64,000 nucleotides of DNA, from the NCBI RefSeq assembly GCF_900167465.1, contig NZ_FUWR01000001.1, positions 179,269 to 243,268 of the forward strand. The letters run 5' to 3'. The translations under genes were made by a program, and so were the position numbers. Within the stretch, counting starts at the first letter, position 1. The number at the start of each line of letters is the position of its first letter. Shown one piece after another: positions 56,306-63,274 of the stretch. The notes below the pieces were generated by a model. That model was not told the origin of the DNA and did not search any database. It was given only the letters and a program-made list of their open reading frames with translations. Source of the stretch: Trichlorobacter thiogenes (lineage in GTDB: Bacteria > Desulfobacterota > Desulfuromonadia > Geobacterales > Pseudopelobacteraceae).

Positions 56306-56317
56306 GGAGCGTAATAA

Positions 56318-57061
56318 ATGGCAGCAAGACCGGCTGGTGGGGGAGTCACTCCTGAAAGAGTAGTCAAGCTTTTACGAGAGGAAGTGGCGAAAACAAGTCA
56401 GGCAGCAACGGCAAGGGCGACTGGTCTAACACTCCGGGGAGTTCAAAACTATCTCAAGGGCATAGGCGATCCCACCACTGCAACCCTGCAGAAGTTGGCT
56501 GATTATTTTGGGAAGTCTGTAGCGTATTTGAGAGGGGAAGAAACCGAGAACAGAATTTCTAAAGTCAGAATAGTAAAAGATTTGATCCAAAAGCCGGGGT
56601 TCTGTGACAATCCTCAAAAGATTGCCCAGTACATCGGTTATTACGGGCTTAAGGCTTCAGCAGAAGAGGTTTCAAGTTCGTTATTGCCTCAGGCTATACA
56701 TGAGTTGACCAATGCAGGTAATGATTACGAAAAGGCCTCACAAGAGACTATTCAAAATATCGTTATTCCAATTTTAACTGAGGTAGCCTTCTTCGGAGGC
56801 ACCAAAGAAGATTTTATTAACCAGTTGGAGCTTAAAGGCATTTCAATTACGGGGTACGATATTGGGCTTACATTTGCTGATGTCGAAAAGGAATTTGCAA
56901 AAATCAGAAAGGACATTGCAAAAGAGCTTGGCATTTTTGAGTCAACTTTACTGGAAAATGCAAAAGCTTTTTTGGCTATACCAGAGGAAAGACGTGAAGA
57001 AGCTCTGGCAATCCTGCAGCGTGAAGGGATCATCCCCCCAACTACAGACCCGGTGAAGTGA
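56318..57061 (+). CDS. Helix-turn-helix repressor of the element
   Basis: 247 residues. An N-terminal XRE-type helix-turn-helix (about 10-75: VVKLLREEVAKTSQAATARATGLTLRGVQNYLKG..DPTTATLQKLADYFG) is followed by a helical C-terminal region of about 170 residues with no LexA/S24 protease motif. It should therefore be inactivated by a route other than RecA-stimulated self-cleavage, for instance an antirepressor. AGGAGCGTAATAA precedes the ATG. Three matching operators lie between it and the AlpA-like gene. Confidence 0.85.
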   Translation: MAARPAGGGVTPERVVKLLREEVAKTSQAATARATGLTLRGVQNYLKGIGDPTTATLQKLADYFGKSVAYLRGEETENRISKVRIVKDLIQKPGFCDNPQKIAQYIGYYGLKASAEEVSSSLLPQAIHELTNAGNDYEKASQETIQNIVIPILTEVAFFGGTKEDFINQLELKGISITGYDIGLTFADVEKEFAKIRKDIAKELGIFESTLLENAKAFLAIPEERREEALAILQREGIIPPTTDPVK

Positions 57062-57392
57062 GGTTTTCTCACTTCACCCATAAACCATAAACCACCACCA
57101 GCCATCACCCGCCCACCTCATCACCCTGCATCCACCGTTTTTGATTTTATTTTTCCCCTTGTATTGGTTTGCCCTGAAACAGCAGCTACAGCGAAACAAT
57201 GCTGAAATCATTGGACAAAACAGCATTTTTGAGTATGTAACAAGCTGATACATATGATACACGCTGATATTGTTGGTGTTTTTGGTGGTTGGGTGGGGTA
57301 ATTGAGCAAGAAGATGATGAGGGCCGGTTGCAAACTGCCAAAGTCTTGCTACAGTTGGCTGTAGTTTCTGATTCTTCTAAGGAGCATTCCCC
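57062..57392. other. Intergenic region upstream of the HsdR-N-like gene
   Basis: 331 nt without a convincing gene. It contains the first copy of a 157-nt direct repeat unit (57141-57297), a possible promoter TTGCAA-N16-TACAGT (57329-57356) and a small hairpin CTACAG-TTGG-CTGTAG (57349-57364) directly ahead of the RBS. Confidence 0.6.
57141..57297. repeat. 157-nt direct repeat unit, copy 1
   Basis: The outer 34 nt (57141-57174) are identical to 58576-58609, and the other outer 34 nt (57264-57297) match 58699-58732 at 33 of 34. The interior is the same length (89 nt) in both copies but strongly diverged. The right end is G/T-rich (GGTGGTTGGGTGGGG) and could form a two-tier G-quadruplex. Confidence 0.8.
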
Positions 57393-58565
57393 ATGCCAGA
57401 TTTTAAAGATCGCCTTGTCCGCCACGCTGAGCATATCAAGAACGTAAGCAGCCATTGCAGTACTGAGGAGACCACCAAGCAGGCGCTTATTCTACCCCTG
57501 CTGGATGCCTTGGGTTTTAGCCCCTATGATCCGACGAAGGTGCAGGCAGAGTACGGGGCAAATCTGCCAGGTATCAAGGCCAATGAGAGGGTGGATTATG
57601 CCCTGTTTGTGGCTGGTAATCCGGTTATGTTCATTGAGGCAAAGTCTTGTTCTGATAAGCTTACCAACCATACTGGCCAGCTGGTGAGATATTTCAACTC
57701 TACCCCTGGGGTTTCAGTGGCAGCCATTACCAATGGTCGTGAGTGGCGGTTTTACAGTGATCAGAAGCATACGAATATTATGGATACGACTCCGTTTCTT
57801 GTGGTGGATTTTGAGTCTCTTGCAGATTCTGACGCTGATAAGCTTTCTCGCTTCAGGTACGATAAATTCAATCCTGATGGTTTACGCAGTTTTGCAGAGG
57901 AGCAGACGTTGCTTGAGTGCTTTACCGCTGCTATTGAGAGTTGCTTGCGGGAGCCTGATGCTGATTTTATCCGGTTTGTGGCCACCAGATCAGATGCTGC
58001 TGGCAGGTTGACCCCGAAACAGGTTGAAGCGTACACGCCTATTGTGAAGCAGGCCTTGGTAGAGGCTATCAGCAAGGTTGTTGTGGGTGGGCTGTCTGCT
58101 CCTGTGCCTGCCCCGGCAACGGAACCGGCTGCAGTACCACGCTGTGATTGCCCCGATGGTGATGTTGTCGATCCTGATAATCCCAAGATTGTTACGACTG
58201 AGGCTGAACGCCGGGTGCTGGCACTGGTGCAGGCCATTCTGGACGGTAAGGCAGAAGAGTCTGAGATAGTGGGGAAGGATACAGAGAGTTATTTTTCTGT
58301 TTGCTATCAAGGGAAGAACAATCGCTGGCTGTTGCGCTACCACGGGGATAGAGCCACCCCGTACATCAGCTTCAATATCCCGATGACGCTTGAGCGCACG
58401 AAGCAGGCAGCCAGGGCAGGTTTGGTGGTTCAGCCAAACAATACGATCGCTCTGGTGAAGCCTGAACATCTGATGAAGCTTTCAAATGTGCTGTTTGATG
58501 CACTGGAGTTTTGCAAGAATGATGAGAATTTTAAACGGAAGGGTAATGGTGAAGAGTCAGCGTAA
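57393..58565 (+). CDS. Orphan HsdR N-terminal-domain-like nuclease protein
   Basis: 390 residues. Residues about 20-150 resemble the N-terminal nuclease domain of type I restriction subunits: TKQALILPLLDALGF, then RVDYALF...PVMFIEAKS, the Asp and Glu-x-Lys of a PD-(D/E)XK site, and QLVRYFNSTPGVSVAAITNGREWRFY. There is no helicase and no hsdM or hsdS nearby. The C-terminal part (about 255-380) is a separate domain of unknown role. AAGGAGCATTCCCC precedes the ATG. It is framed by 157-nt direct repeats and is probably cargo, possibly anti-phage. Confidence 0.82.
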   Translation: MPDFKDRLVRHAEHIKNVSSHCSTEETTKQALILPLLDALGFSPYDPTKVQAEYGANLPGIKANERVDYALFVAGNPVMFIEAKSCSDKLTNHTGQLVRYFNSTPGVSVAAITNGREWRFYSDQKHTNIMDTTPFLVVDFESLADSDADKLSRFRYDKFNPDGLRSFAEEQTLLECFTAAIESCLREPDADFIRFVATRSDAAGRLTPKQVEAYTPIVKQALVEAISKVVVGGLSAPVPAPATEPAAVPRCDCPDGDVVDPDNPKIVTTEAERRVLALVQAILDGKAEESEIVGKDTESYFSVCYQGKNNRWLLRYHGDRATPYISFNIPMTLERTKQAARAGLVVQPNNTIALVKPEHLMKLSNVLFDALEFCKNDENFKRKGNGEESA

Positions 58566-58575
58566 TGGGTATACT

Positions 58576-58732
58576 TTGATTTTATTTTTCCCCTTGTATT
58601 GGTTTGCCCAGTTAGTGCCGTTAATCAGTTAAGTTACTGATATAAATAAGCAAAATAGCCATTTTCAACAAGTTAAGGCCGGTTAGGCGGGTTAAGTACT
58701 GATATTGTTGGTTTTTTTGGTGGTTGGGTGGT
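58576..58732. repeat. 157-nt direct repeat unit, copy 2
   Basis: See copy 1 at 57141-57297. It starts 11 nt after the HsdR-N-like stop. The interior has four GTTAAG/GTTAGG units. It ends GGTGGTTGGGTGGTGGG. Confidence 0.8.
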
Positions 58733-58785
58733 GGGATGTTAGCAGGCAGCATTGACATTATGTTATTTTGTAGTTATAAATAATC

Positions 58786-59061
58786 ATGCGTTATGAGCGG
58801 GATGAAGATAAGCGACTGGCAAATCTTGAAAAGCACGGGCTTGACCTTGCTGATGCCGATCTGGTTTACGAGCATCAGCAAAAGCTGACGGTGCCCTGCA
58901 AAACCACCCATGAAGAACGGTGGCAGGATTTTGCAGAGGTTGACGGCATTCTTGCCGTGCTTACCTGTGTGTACACCAGGCGGAATGATACGGTACGCTT
59001 TATTTCGTTCCGCTATGCCAGTCGTAAGGAAAGGAAGGTGTATTATGGGGCAGATCGTTAG
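58786..59061 (+). CDS. brnT: BrnT-family toxin (type II toxin-antitoxin)
   Basis: 91 residues with the BrnT layout: a short acidic/basic start (RYERDEDKRLANLEKHGLDLADADLVYEH), a central DGILAVLTCVYTRRNDTVRFISFRYASRKER and a terminal Tyr. BrnT has a RelE-like ribonuclease fold; the R...S.R.A..ER segment carries the catalytic Arg/Ser type residues. The antitoxin starts 17 nt before its stop, in the usual toxin-first order. No strong RBS is visible. Confidence 0.88.
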   Translation: MRYERDEDKRLANLEKHGLDLADADLVYEHQQKLTVPCKTTHEERWQDFAEVDGILAVLTCVYTRRNDTVRFISFRYASRKERKVYYGADR

Positions 59062-59380
59062 CCATACCAGTGAAGAGCTGAAGGCCATGCGCGCCCGTGG
59101 CGAATCAAAAAGCGACTGGACACGGGTAAAACGTAACTATGACGCCGGTATTGAACCTGCTGCTGACGAAGATAGCCCGGACATGTCGGCTGCTTTACGG
59201 GAGCATGTGGCAACATTGAAGCGAGGCAGGGTACTGGGCAGCGGAACCAAGGTACAGAAGACGGTACGGTTTGATATTGCGGTGTTCGAGGCGTTTAAGG
59301 CAACCGGTAAGGGGTGGCAGACCAGAATGAATGAGGCCCTTAAAACCTACCTGAAGGAACATCCGCTTAATCATGTGTGA
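59045..59380 (+). CDS. brnA: BrnA-family antitoxin
   Basis: 111 residues from the ATG at 59045, overlapping the toxin gene by 17 nt; GGAAAGGTG is upstream. The N-terminal part (SEELKAMRARGESKSDWTRV) binds toxin. The C-terminal ribbon-helix-helix (KVQKTVRFDIAVFEAFKATGKGWQTRMNEALKTYL) binds DNA and should autoregulate the pair. Confidence 0.88.
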   Translation: MGQIVSHTSEELKAMRARGESKSDWTRVKRNYDAGIEPAADEDSPDMSAALREHVATLKRGRVLGSGTKVQKTVRFDIAVFEAFKATGKGWQTRMNEALKTYLKEHPLNHV

Positions 59381-59439
59381 CCAGCGGATAGGCAGGCAGC
59401 AATAGAGTATTTTACCCCCCAATGCTTTCAGCATGGGTG

Positions 59440-59470
59440 CGAGGCGCTGCAAAGCGCCTCTGCTATTTTA
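59440..59470. terminator. Bidirectional terminator between two toxin-antitoxin operons
   Basis: GAGGCGCT-GCAA-AGCGCCTC stem followed by TGCTATTTT on the plus strand; it separates the convergent brnTA and hicAB pairs. Confidence 0.7.
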
Positions 59471-59882
59471 AAGATCCGCCACCCGCGTGCATAATTCTGT
59501 CCATTGCAGCGTTTACCAAAAACCGGCTGCGAGTTTCACCTTTTGCAGAAGCATAGCGGTCTATCCTGCTTAAAATACGCTTGGGCATACTGATATTCAC
59601 CCGTTCTGAGGTGTCATCAAGCAATGTACTGTCAACCTCAACCACCGCCCAGATCCATCCAGCATAATCAGGATCCTTTGCATAGTCTGCGACCCCCTTG
59701 GGCTCTGGTATGGTTCCACCGTCATCAAGTACGGTTTCAATCCACAAGGCTATGGCCTCTTTGCTGTTCTCTATCGCTTCATCCAGCGTATCACCGGCAG
59801 AAAAACAGCCGGGAAGATCAGGTACCTCTACGCCAAAGGCGGTGGTCTCACTGCCTGGTTCTATCACTATCGGGTATTTCAT
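59463..59882 (-). CDS. hicB: HicB-family antitoxin
   Basis: 139 residues. The N-terminal partially degraded RNase-H-like domain (YPIVIEPGSETTAFGVEVPDLPGCFSAGDTLDEAIENSKEAI) binds HicA. The C-terminal ribbon-helix-helix (VNISMPKRILSRIDRYASAKGETRSRFLVNAAMDRI) binds the operator. It follows hicA by 11 nt, and GGGGAAAACC precedes the ATG. Confidence 0.92.
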   Translation of the reverse strand: MKYPIVIEPGSETTAFGVEVPDLPGCFSAGDTLDEAIENSKEAIALWIETVLDDGGTIPEPKGVADYAKDPDYAGWIWAVVEVDSTLLDDTSERVNISMPKRILSRIDRYASAKGETRSRFLVNAAMDRIMHAGGGSLK

Positions 59883-59893
59883 GGTTTTCCCCT

Positions 59894-60073
59894 TTACAGC
59901 CCTGCCTGCTTCAGTAACTTGCGTACAATCCCTATCCCCATATCCTTTTTGGGGTGAGGTACGCTGATATGTCCCGGTTTAACGGGGTGAACAAAAACAT
60001 GGTGTGACCCCTTCACACTGCGTAGCGTCCATCCATCGCCCTCAAGTTGCTTTATCAGTTCGCGGCTGTTCAT
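59894..60073 (-). CDS. hicA: HicA-family mRNA interferase toxin
   Basis: 59 residues: MNSRELIKQLEGDGWTLRSV then GSHHVFVHPVKPGHISVPHP and the terminal VRKLLKQAG. This is the dsRNA-binding-like HicA fold with its catalytic His in GSHHVF. In-frame codons continue upstream, but only this part is HicA. No RBS is visible. A TATAAT lies so close (60080-60085 on the minus strand) that the mRNA would begin at or next to the ATG, so leaderless translation is likely. Confidence 0.9.
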   Translation of the reverse strand: MNSRELIKQLEGDGWTLRSVKGSHHVFVHPVKPGHISVPHPKKDMGIGIVRKLLKQAGL

Positions 60074-60074
60074 C

Positions 60075-60091
60075 TTGTGTATTATACACAA
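60075..60091. promoter_or_regulatory. hicAB operator overlapping the -10 box
   Basis: TTGTGTAT-T-ATACACAA is a perfect 17-bp palindrome directly upstream of the hicA ATG. On the minus strand it contains TATAAT. It is the likely HicB binding site. A related TACACAC-CG-TACACA stretch lies at 60117-60131. Confidence 0.7.
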
Positions 60092-60598
60092 TAAAATTGC
60101 TCTTTCTATAAAAAATACACACCGTACACAAAAAAACAGCAGGATCTTGTGGCTGGAAAACCTCGAAAGCCACTGATCACGAATCAGCCCCCAAAAACTG
60201 ACGCTCTTTTCCTGTGCCTGGGCTTCCTGCCATATCATTCCCCGATATGAAAAACTGACGCTATTCAGGTGACACGTCCGTTTCTCCGCGTTCAGAAAAA
60301 TCTCATTCGTAGCCAAACGTCGGGGTCTTGTCAGCCCGCATGGAAGAAACCCCAGGGAGGACCCGCCACTATATATGGTGTGCAACTCCAATTGGCACCC
60401 AACATACAGTAGATCAACCATTACCAGAAAATCTTGTAATGGCGCCCAGAACTTGAGGGTTAGATTCTATTCTGGATAGGAGTAGCAGGGGTGTGCTGTG
60501 CCTGCCATGTGGCCATGTGAGACAAAATTGCGACGCGGGATATCCTGATCATCTGGGGCGCGGGGGGCTGCGATAATTTTTAACAAACATAACGAAAG
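60092..60598. other. Intergenic region between hicA and the nucleotidyltransferase operon
   Basis: Together with flanking sites this makes about 595 nt with no convincing gene. It contains two exact AAAAACTGACGCT repeats (60193-60205, 60250-60262) and an inverted repeat CATATC-N7-GATATG (60231-60249) between them. The second half is GC-rich (near 60530-60570), unlike the AT-rich genes that follow. Confidence 0.55.
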
Positions 60599-60626
60599 TT
60601 GTACATTTTGCATCTTCGGTTATAGT
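60599..60626 (+). promoter_or_regulatory. Candidate promoter of the nucleotidyltransferase operon
   Basis: TTGTAC (60599-60604), 16-nt spacer, TATAGT (60621-60626), about 43 nt before the ATG. Confidence 0.5.
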
Positions 60627-60668
60627 AATTGTAGTTGAGTCCAACACATAAATTTTCTATGGGGACTT

Positions 60669-61112
60669 ATGGAACACGAGCCTTTACTTCCTCCAGGTAT
60701 CCACGACATCACTGAAGATCAACTCGATAATCATTTTCTGAGTTCATTTTCAACGTCAACTACACGGCAGCCGTTAATAAACGGTTTAAAGTCCTTTATA
60801 GCGTTCCTGCGTAAACTCGGCATTCCGTGTGAAATGTGGATAGATGGATCATTTACAACCAACAAAGTCGACCCAAATGATATAGATCTGGTTGTTTTTG
60901 CTTCTGAGTCAGATGTGAATCAGCTGGATAGTGATAAGCAACTGCTATTAGCAAATCTAATAGACAGAGCATCAAGCAAACGTAGATTTGGATGTGACGT
61001 GCTATTTGCTGTGGCAGAAGATTTTGAAATGAGAAGCTACTGGCGTGGCTGGTATGGTTTTGATAGGCAAGAGAGGCCAAAGGGCGTAGCAAAAATTATG
61101 GTGACGTCATGA
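60669..61112 (+). CDS. DUF6932-like / nucleotidyltransferase-fold protein
   Basis: 147 residues, AT-rich gene. The central WIDGSFTTNKVDPNDIDLVVF is the G-S-x(n)-D-x-D pattern of the polymerase-beta-type nucleotidyltransferase fold (MNT class). A possible third acid lies in CDVLF. The preceding LINGLKSFIAFLRKLGIPCE region is typical of DUF6932. TATGGGGACTT precedes the ATG. It overlaps the next gene by 4 nt (ATGA). In other bacteria minimal nucleotidyltransferases often work as antitoxins that modify a partner toxin, or in defence; that role here is inference. Confidence 0.7.
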   Translation: MEHEPLLPPGIHDITEDQLDNHFLSSFSTSTTRQPLINGLKSFIAFLRKLGIPCEMWIDGSFTTNKVDPNDIDLVVFASESDVNQLDSDKQLLLANLIDRASSKRRFGCDVLFAVAEDFEMRSYWRGWYGFDRQERPKGVAKIMVTS

Positions 61113-62035
61113 TTGATCGTCTTCGTAAATTAAAAAATGATGCATTAAAGCATCAGATAGATCTATCTCAAAAAGCTGGAGACGGTGGTAACTTAGCTTA
61201 TCAGCTAGCGGCTCAATCTATGTCTAGCCATATTGACGATCTGTCTCAACAAATTGCATTACTTGATGAAAGACCAATCTTTGAATTTTTAGAGTTTAGG
61301 TTAATTGCATCCAAATTAAGGGATGGATCTATACCTTTAAGCCTACTTGCTAAAGTAGTAGACGAAATACGACAGATGATAGGGCATGCTGCTTTAAGGC
61401 TTTCTCAGGGGGGGATGTGGAGAAAGAGGGTATCAAAAGACCTATACAATGATTTAGATCTGAGATTAGCAGCAATCTTACCAGGTTCTTCTCGGCTTGT
61501 AATTTCAACATCTGCCCAAAGAGATCTTTTTGACGACGGTCTCTCAAAAAATGCTTTTGAACGTATATTTAAAGTACTTGATAGCCAAGGAGAAGGTGGA
61601 CACTTTCTTGAAGCTGTTACCGATCTTGGTCCAGCCAGTGCTCGACGCTTGCGTGAATTTCTACATCTACTTCGTAGCAACTCAGCAGAGTTGCAGCTCT
61701 CATGGCGCTACTCAGGCAACACTGTAAAGCAGTGGAACGGGGATTCAGAATCGATTGTAAATGTTGCCTTTGCTCTTGATTCAACGGAATTAATTGCAAA
61801 GGATAGCATAGAACTTGAAGGCTACATTGAATTGTTAAGTAAGCGAGAACGCATACACTTAACCACCGACGATTCAAGGACAATTAGGATACTTTTCCCC
61901 AAAAGACTTTTAAGGGCAGTTTCAGAACTTCACTTGGATCAACGGGTCAAACTTCTCTGTTCGGTTACTGAAACAGAAAATCCCTTAACTGGCGAATCTT
62001 CCATTTTTTATGAACTTGAAGATATCATTGACTGA
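61109..62035 (+). CDS. Unrecognised partner of the nucleotidyltransferase-fold protein
   Basis: 308 residues, translationally coupled to the preceding gene (4-nt overlap). An N-terminal coiled-coil region (about 1-52) is followed by a helical block (RPIFEFLEFRLIASKLRDGSIPLSLLAKVVDEI), a segment RLAAILPGSSRLVISTSAQRDLF, another helical part (FLEAVTDLGPASARRLREFLHLL) and a beta-rich C-terminus (from about 200). No catalytic motif, TM helix or known domain was recognised. Coupling to a nucleotidyltransferase suggests they act together as a toxin-antitoxin-like or defence module. Confidence 0.65.
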   Translation: MIDRLRKLKNDALKHQIDLSQKAGDGGNLAYQLAAQSMSSHIDDLSQQIALLDERPIFEFLEFRLIASKLRDGSIPLSLLAKVVDEIRQMIGHAALRLSQGGMWRKRVSKDLYNDLDLRLAAILPGSSRLVISTSAQRDLFDDGLSKNAFERIFKVLDSQGEGGHFLEAVTDLGPASARRLREFLHLLRSNSAELQLSWRYSGNTVKQWNGDSESIVNVAFALDSTELIAKDSIELEGYIELLSKRERIHLTTDDSRTIRILFPKRLLRAVSELHLDQRVKLLCSVTETENPLTGESSIFYELEDIID

Positions 62036-62038
62036 TGT

Positions 62039-62209
62039 ATGTCCGTAACTATTACGGATCATTTACTACTATTTCCTAATCCTATACTAAAAGAGCAGCT
62101 ATCAGGCAAAGGTGAGTATGTCTTGGCTATATGGTGCGCGGAGGCAGGTGCCTCAGATGATCAGGGCTCTTTTATGGCGGATATCCATTGGAAACAACTT
62201 ACTTTTTAG
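62039..62209 (+). CDS. Possible third gene of the nucleotidyltransferase operon, 56 residues
   Basis: An open frame from ATG 62039, 4 nt after the stop of the 308-residue gene, to TAG at 62207-62209. Product MSVTITDHLLLFPNPILKEQ..., EYVLAIWCAEAGASDDQGSF and a terminal MADIHWKQLTF. There is no clear RBS, so it would depend on translational coupling. It overlaps the convergent membrane-protein gene by 11 nt. It could be a small third subunit or a chance frame. Confidence 0.4.
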   Translation: MSVTITDHLLLFPNPILKEQLSGKGEYVLAIWCAEAGASDDQGSFMADIHWKQLTF

Positions 62210-62978
62210 GTGATGACATGTTTTTAAACGTCAAGTTTGACTCACTTGATTGACCCTTGGCACCAACTGGACCAGAACTCAGCACAACACCAATCACAAT
62301 TGACACAATAGAGATCAGTATTCCTCCTATGGCTAGGTATGTGCCTGTCTTATGTCGCCTGTCGGCTTGTATTTGGGCCTGTGTTTGGGCTTGCTTTTGC
62401 TCAGCATCATACGCTGCCAAGCTTGCCATATGTCTTAATATCTCATCCTTTACATTAACAAGTTGATCAGCAGCCTTCTCATATTGCGAAAACTGCTCCT
62501 CTTCTTCAGCTTTACATGTAACGTCTTTTCTGCATTTTTCAGCTGTAACAAGTGTTTTTGCCTCTTCAAACGGCCTAATTATCTTTGCTGATGCATCTGG
62601 TATCACAACAAACAGTGTGTTTTTAGAGAATGAATCAAGATATTCGTCAATCTCTTCAGCAAGTGCAATTGCTATTACGTCATAAGCATCATATGCGGCC
62701 CGGTATAGATGTCCATGCGCTTTATCAAGATTCTTATGGCAATATTTAAACTCATCACCTTCGTATTCCTCAGCAATAGGAAGCTGATACAGCACAGCAT
62801 GAGCTCGGGCGACATGGTCAAACGCCGACCTCAACTCCACTATTGCCGGCACTGAAAGCTTCTGTTCCTTATTAGCTCTTTCAGACGTAATGACGATCTG
62901 CTTGACCTTCTGATAAAACCCAATAAGGTCGATGTATTCAATTCTGAGCTGTTCTTGCTGTTCTGCTGTGAGTGGCAT
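62199..62978 (-). CDS. Helical cytoplasmic protein with C-terminal membrane anchor
   Basis: 259 residues. The N-terminal 120 residues are helical with VPAIVELRSAFDHVARAHAVL and NLDKAHGHLYRAAYDAYDVIAI, a pattern often seen in HEPN-like four-helix proteins, but no R-x4-6-H ribonuclease motif was found. A coiled-coil stretch rich in Gln/Ala (about 185-210) leads to a single TM helix (about 217-238, TYLAIGGILISIVSIVIGVV) and a short Ser-rich tail. No RBS better than GGTAGG. It is convergent with the nucleotidyltransferase operon, overlapping its possible third gene. It looks like cargo; function unknown. Confidence 0.65.
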   Translation of the reverse strand: MPLTAEQQEQLRIEYIDLIGFYQKVKQIVITSERANKEQKLSVPAIVELRSAFDHVARAHAVLYQLPIAEEYEGDEFKYCHKNLDKAHGHLYRAAYDAYDVIAIALAEEIDEYLDSFSKNTLFVVIPDASAKIIRPFEEAKTLVTAEKCRKDVTCKAEEEEQFSQYEKAADQLVNVKDEILRHMASLAAYDAEQKQAQTQAQIQADRRHKTGTYLAIGGILISIVSIVIGVVLSSGPVGAKGQSSESNLTFKNMSSPKK

Positions 62979-63011
62979 TAATTAACCTACCCCGATTGAT
63001 TATTTATCTGA

Positions 63012-63043
63012 CAAAAAAAAGGAGCCAAATTGGCTCCTTTAGA
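63012..63043 (-). terminator. Rho-independent terminator
   Basis: AAAGGAGCCAA-TTTGGCTCCTTT stem followed on the minus strand by TTTTTTGTC, 16 nt after the 71-residue gene. Confidence 0.85.
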
Positions 63044-63058
63044 CGCGTGTGTAGTAGT

Positions 63059-63274
63059 TTAACGTAGCGCTTTAGGCGTATGCTGACGAAGCTTTTCCCT
63101 CTTGGCGTTAAGGTCACCGGTACCAACCAAATAATCAGCGTAGCAACGGGTGCTCTGCCTCACGAGAATACCATGTGGGCAGCAAGCATCGTCTGAATTA
63201 TAGGCCGACCTAAAATTTGTGCCGAAGAGTTCCTTTTCGCTGAGCCCAGTAAGCCTCTTGGCTATATTGCTCAT
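63059..63274 (-). CDS. Small hypothetical protein
   Basis: 71 residues: MSNIAKRLTGLSEKELFGTN, a DDACCPHG segment with adjacent cysteines and a second Cys in RCYADYL, ending in basic KREKLRQHTPKALR. GGGAGAGAAGGG precedes the ATG, and a good terminator follows. No family recognised. Confidence 0.6.
   Translation of the reverse strand: MSNIAKRLTGLSEKELFGTNFRSAYNSDDACCPHGILVRQSTRCYADYLVGTGDLNAKREKLRQHTPKALR

Noticed and set aside
57074-57455. Minus-strand open frames through the first 157-nt repeat
   Set aside because: No start signals; one overlaps the HsdR-N-like gene start. The conserved peptide pattern is noted under the repeat finding instead of called as a gene.
57141-58732. CRISPR array
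   Set aside because: Only two long direct repeats flank a gene; no short repeat-spacer periodicity here or elsewhere in the window.
60074-60421. N-terminal extension of HicA by about 115 residues
   Set aside because: The extension has no HicA homology and crosses the operator palindrome; the 59-residue form is the normal size.
60430-60500. tRNA-like segment (GAGGGTTAGATTCTATTC resembles a T-loop)
   Set aside because: No matching acceptor, D-arm or anticodon stems could be drawn around it.
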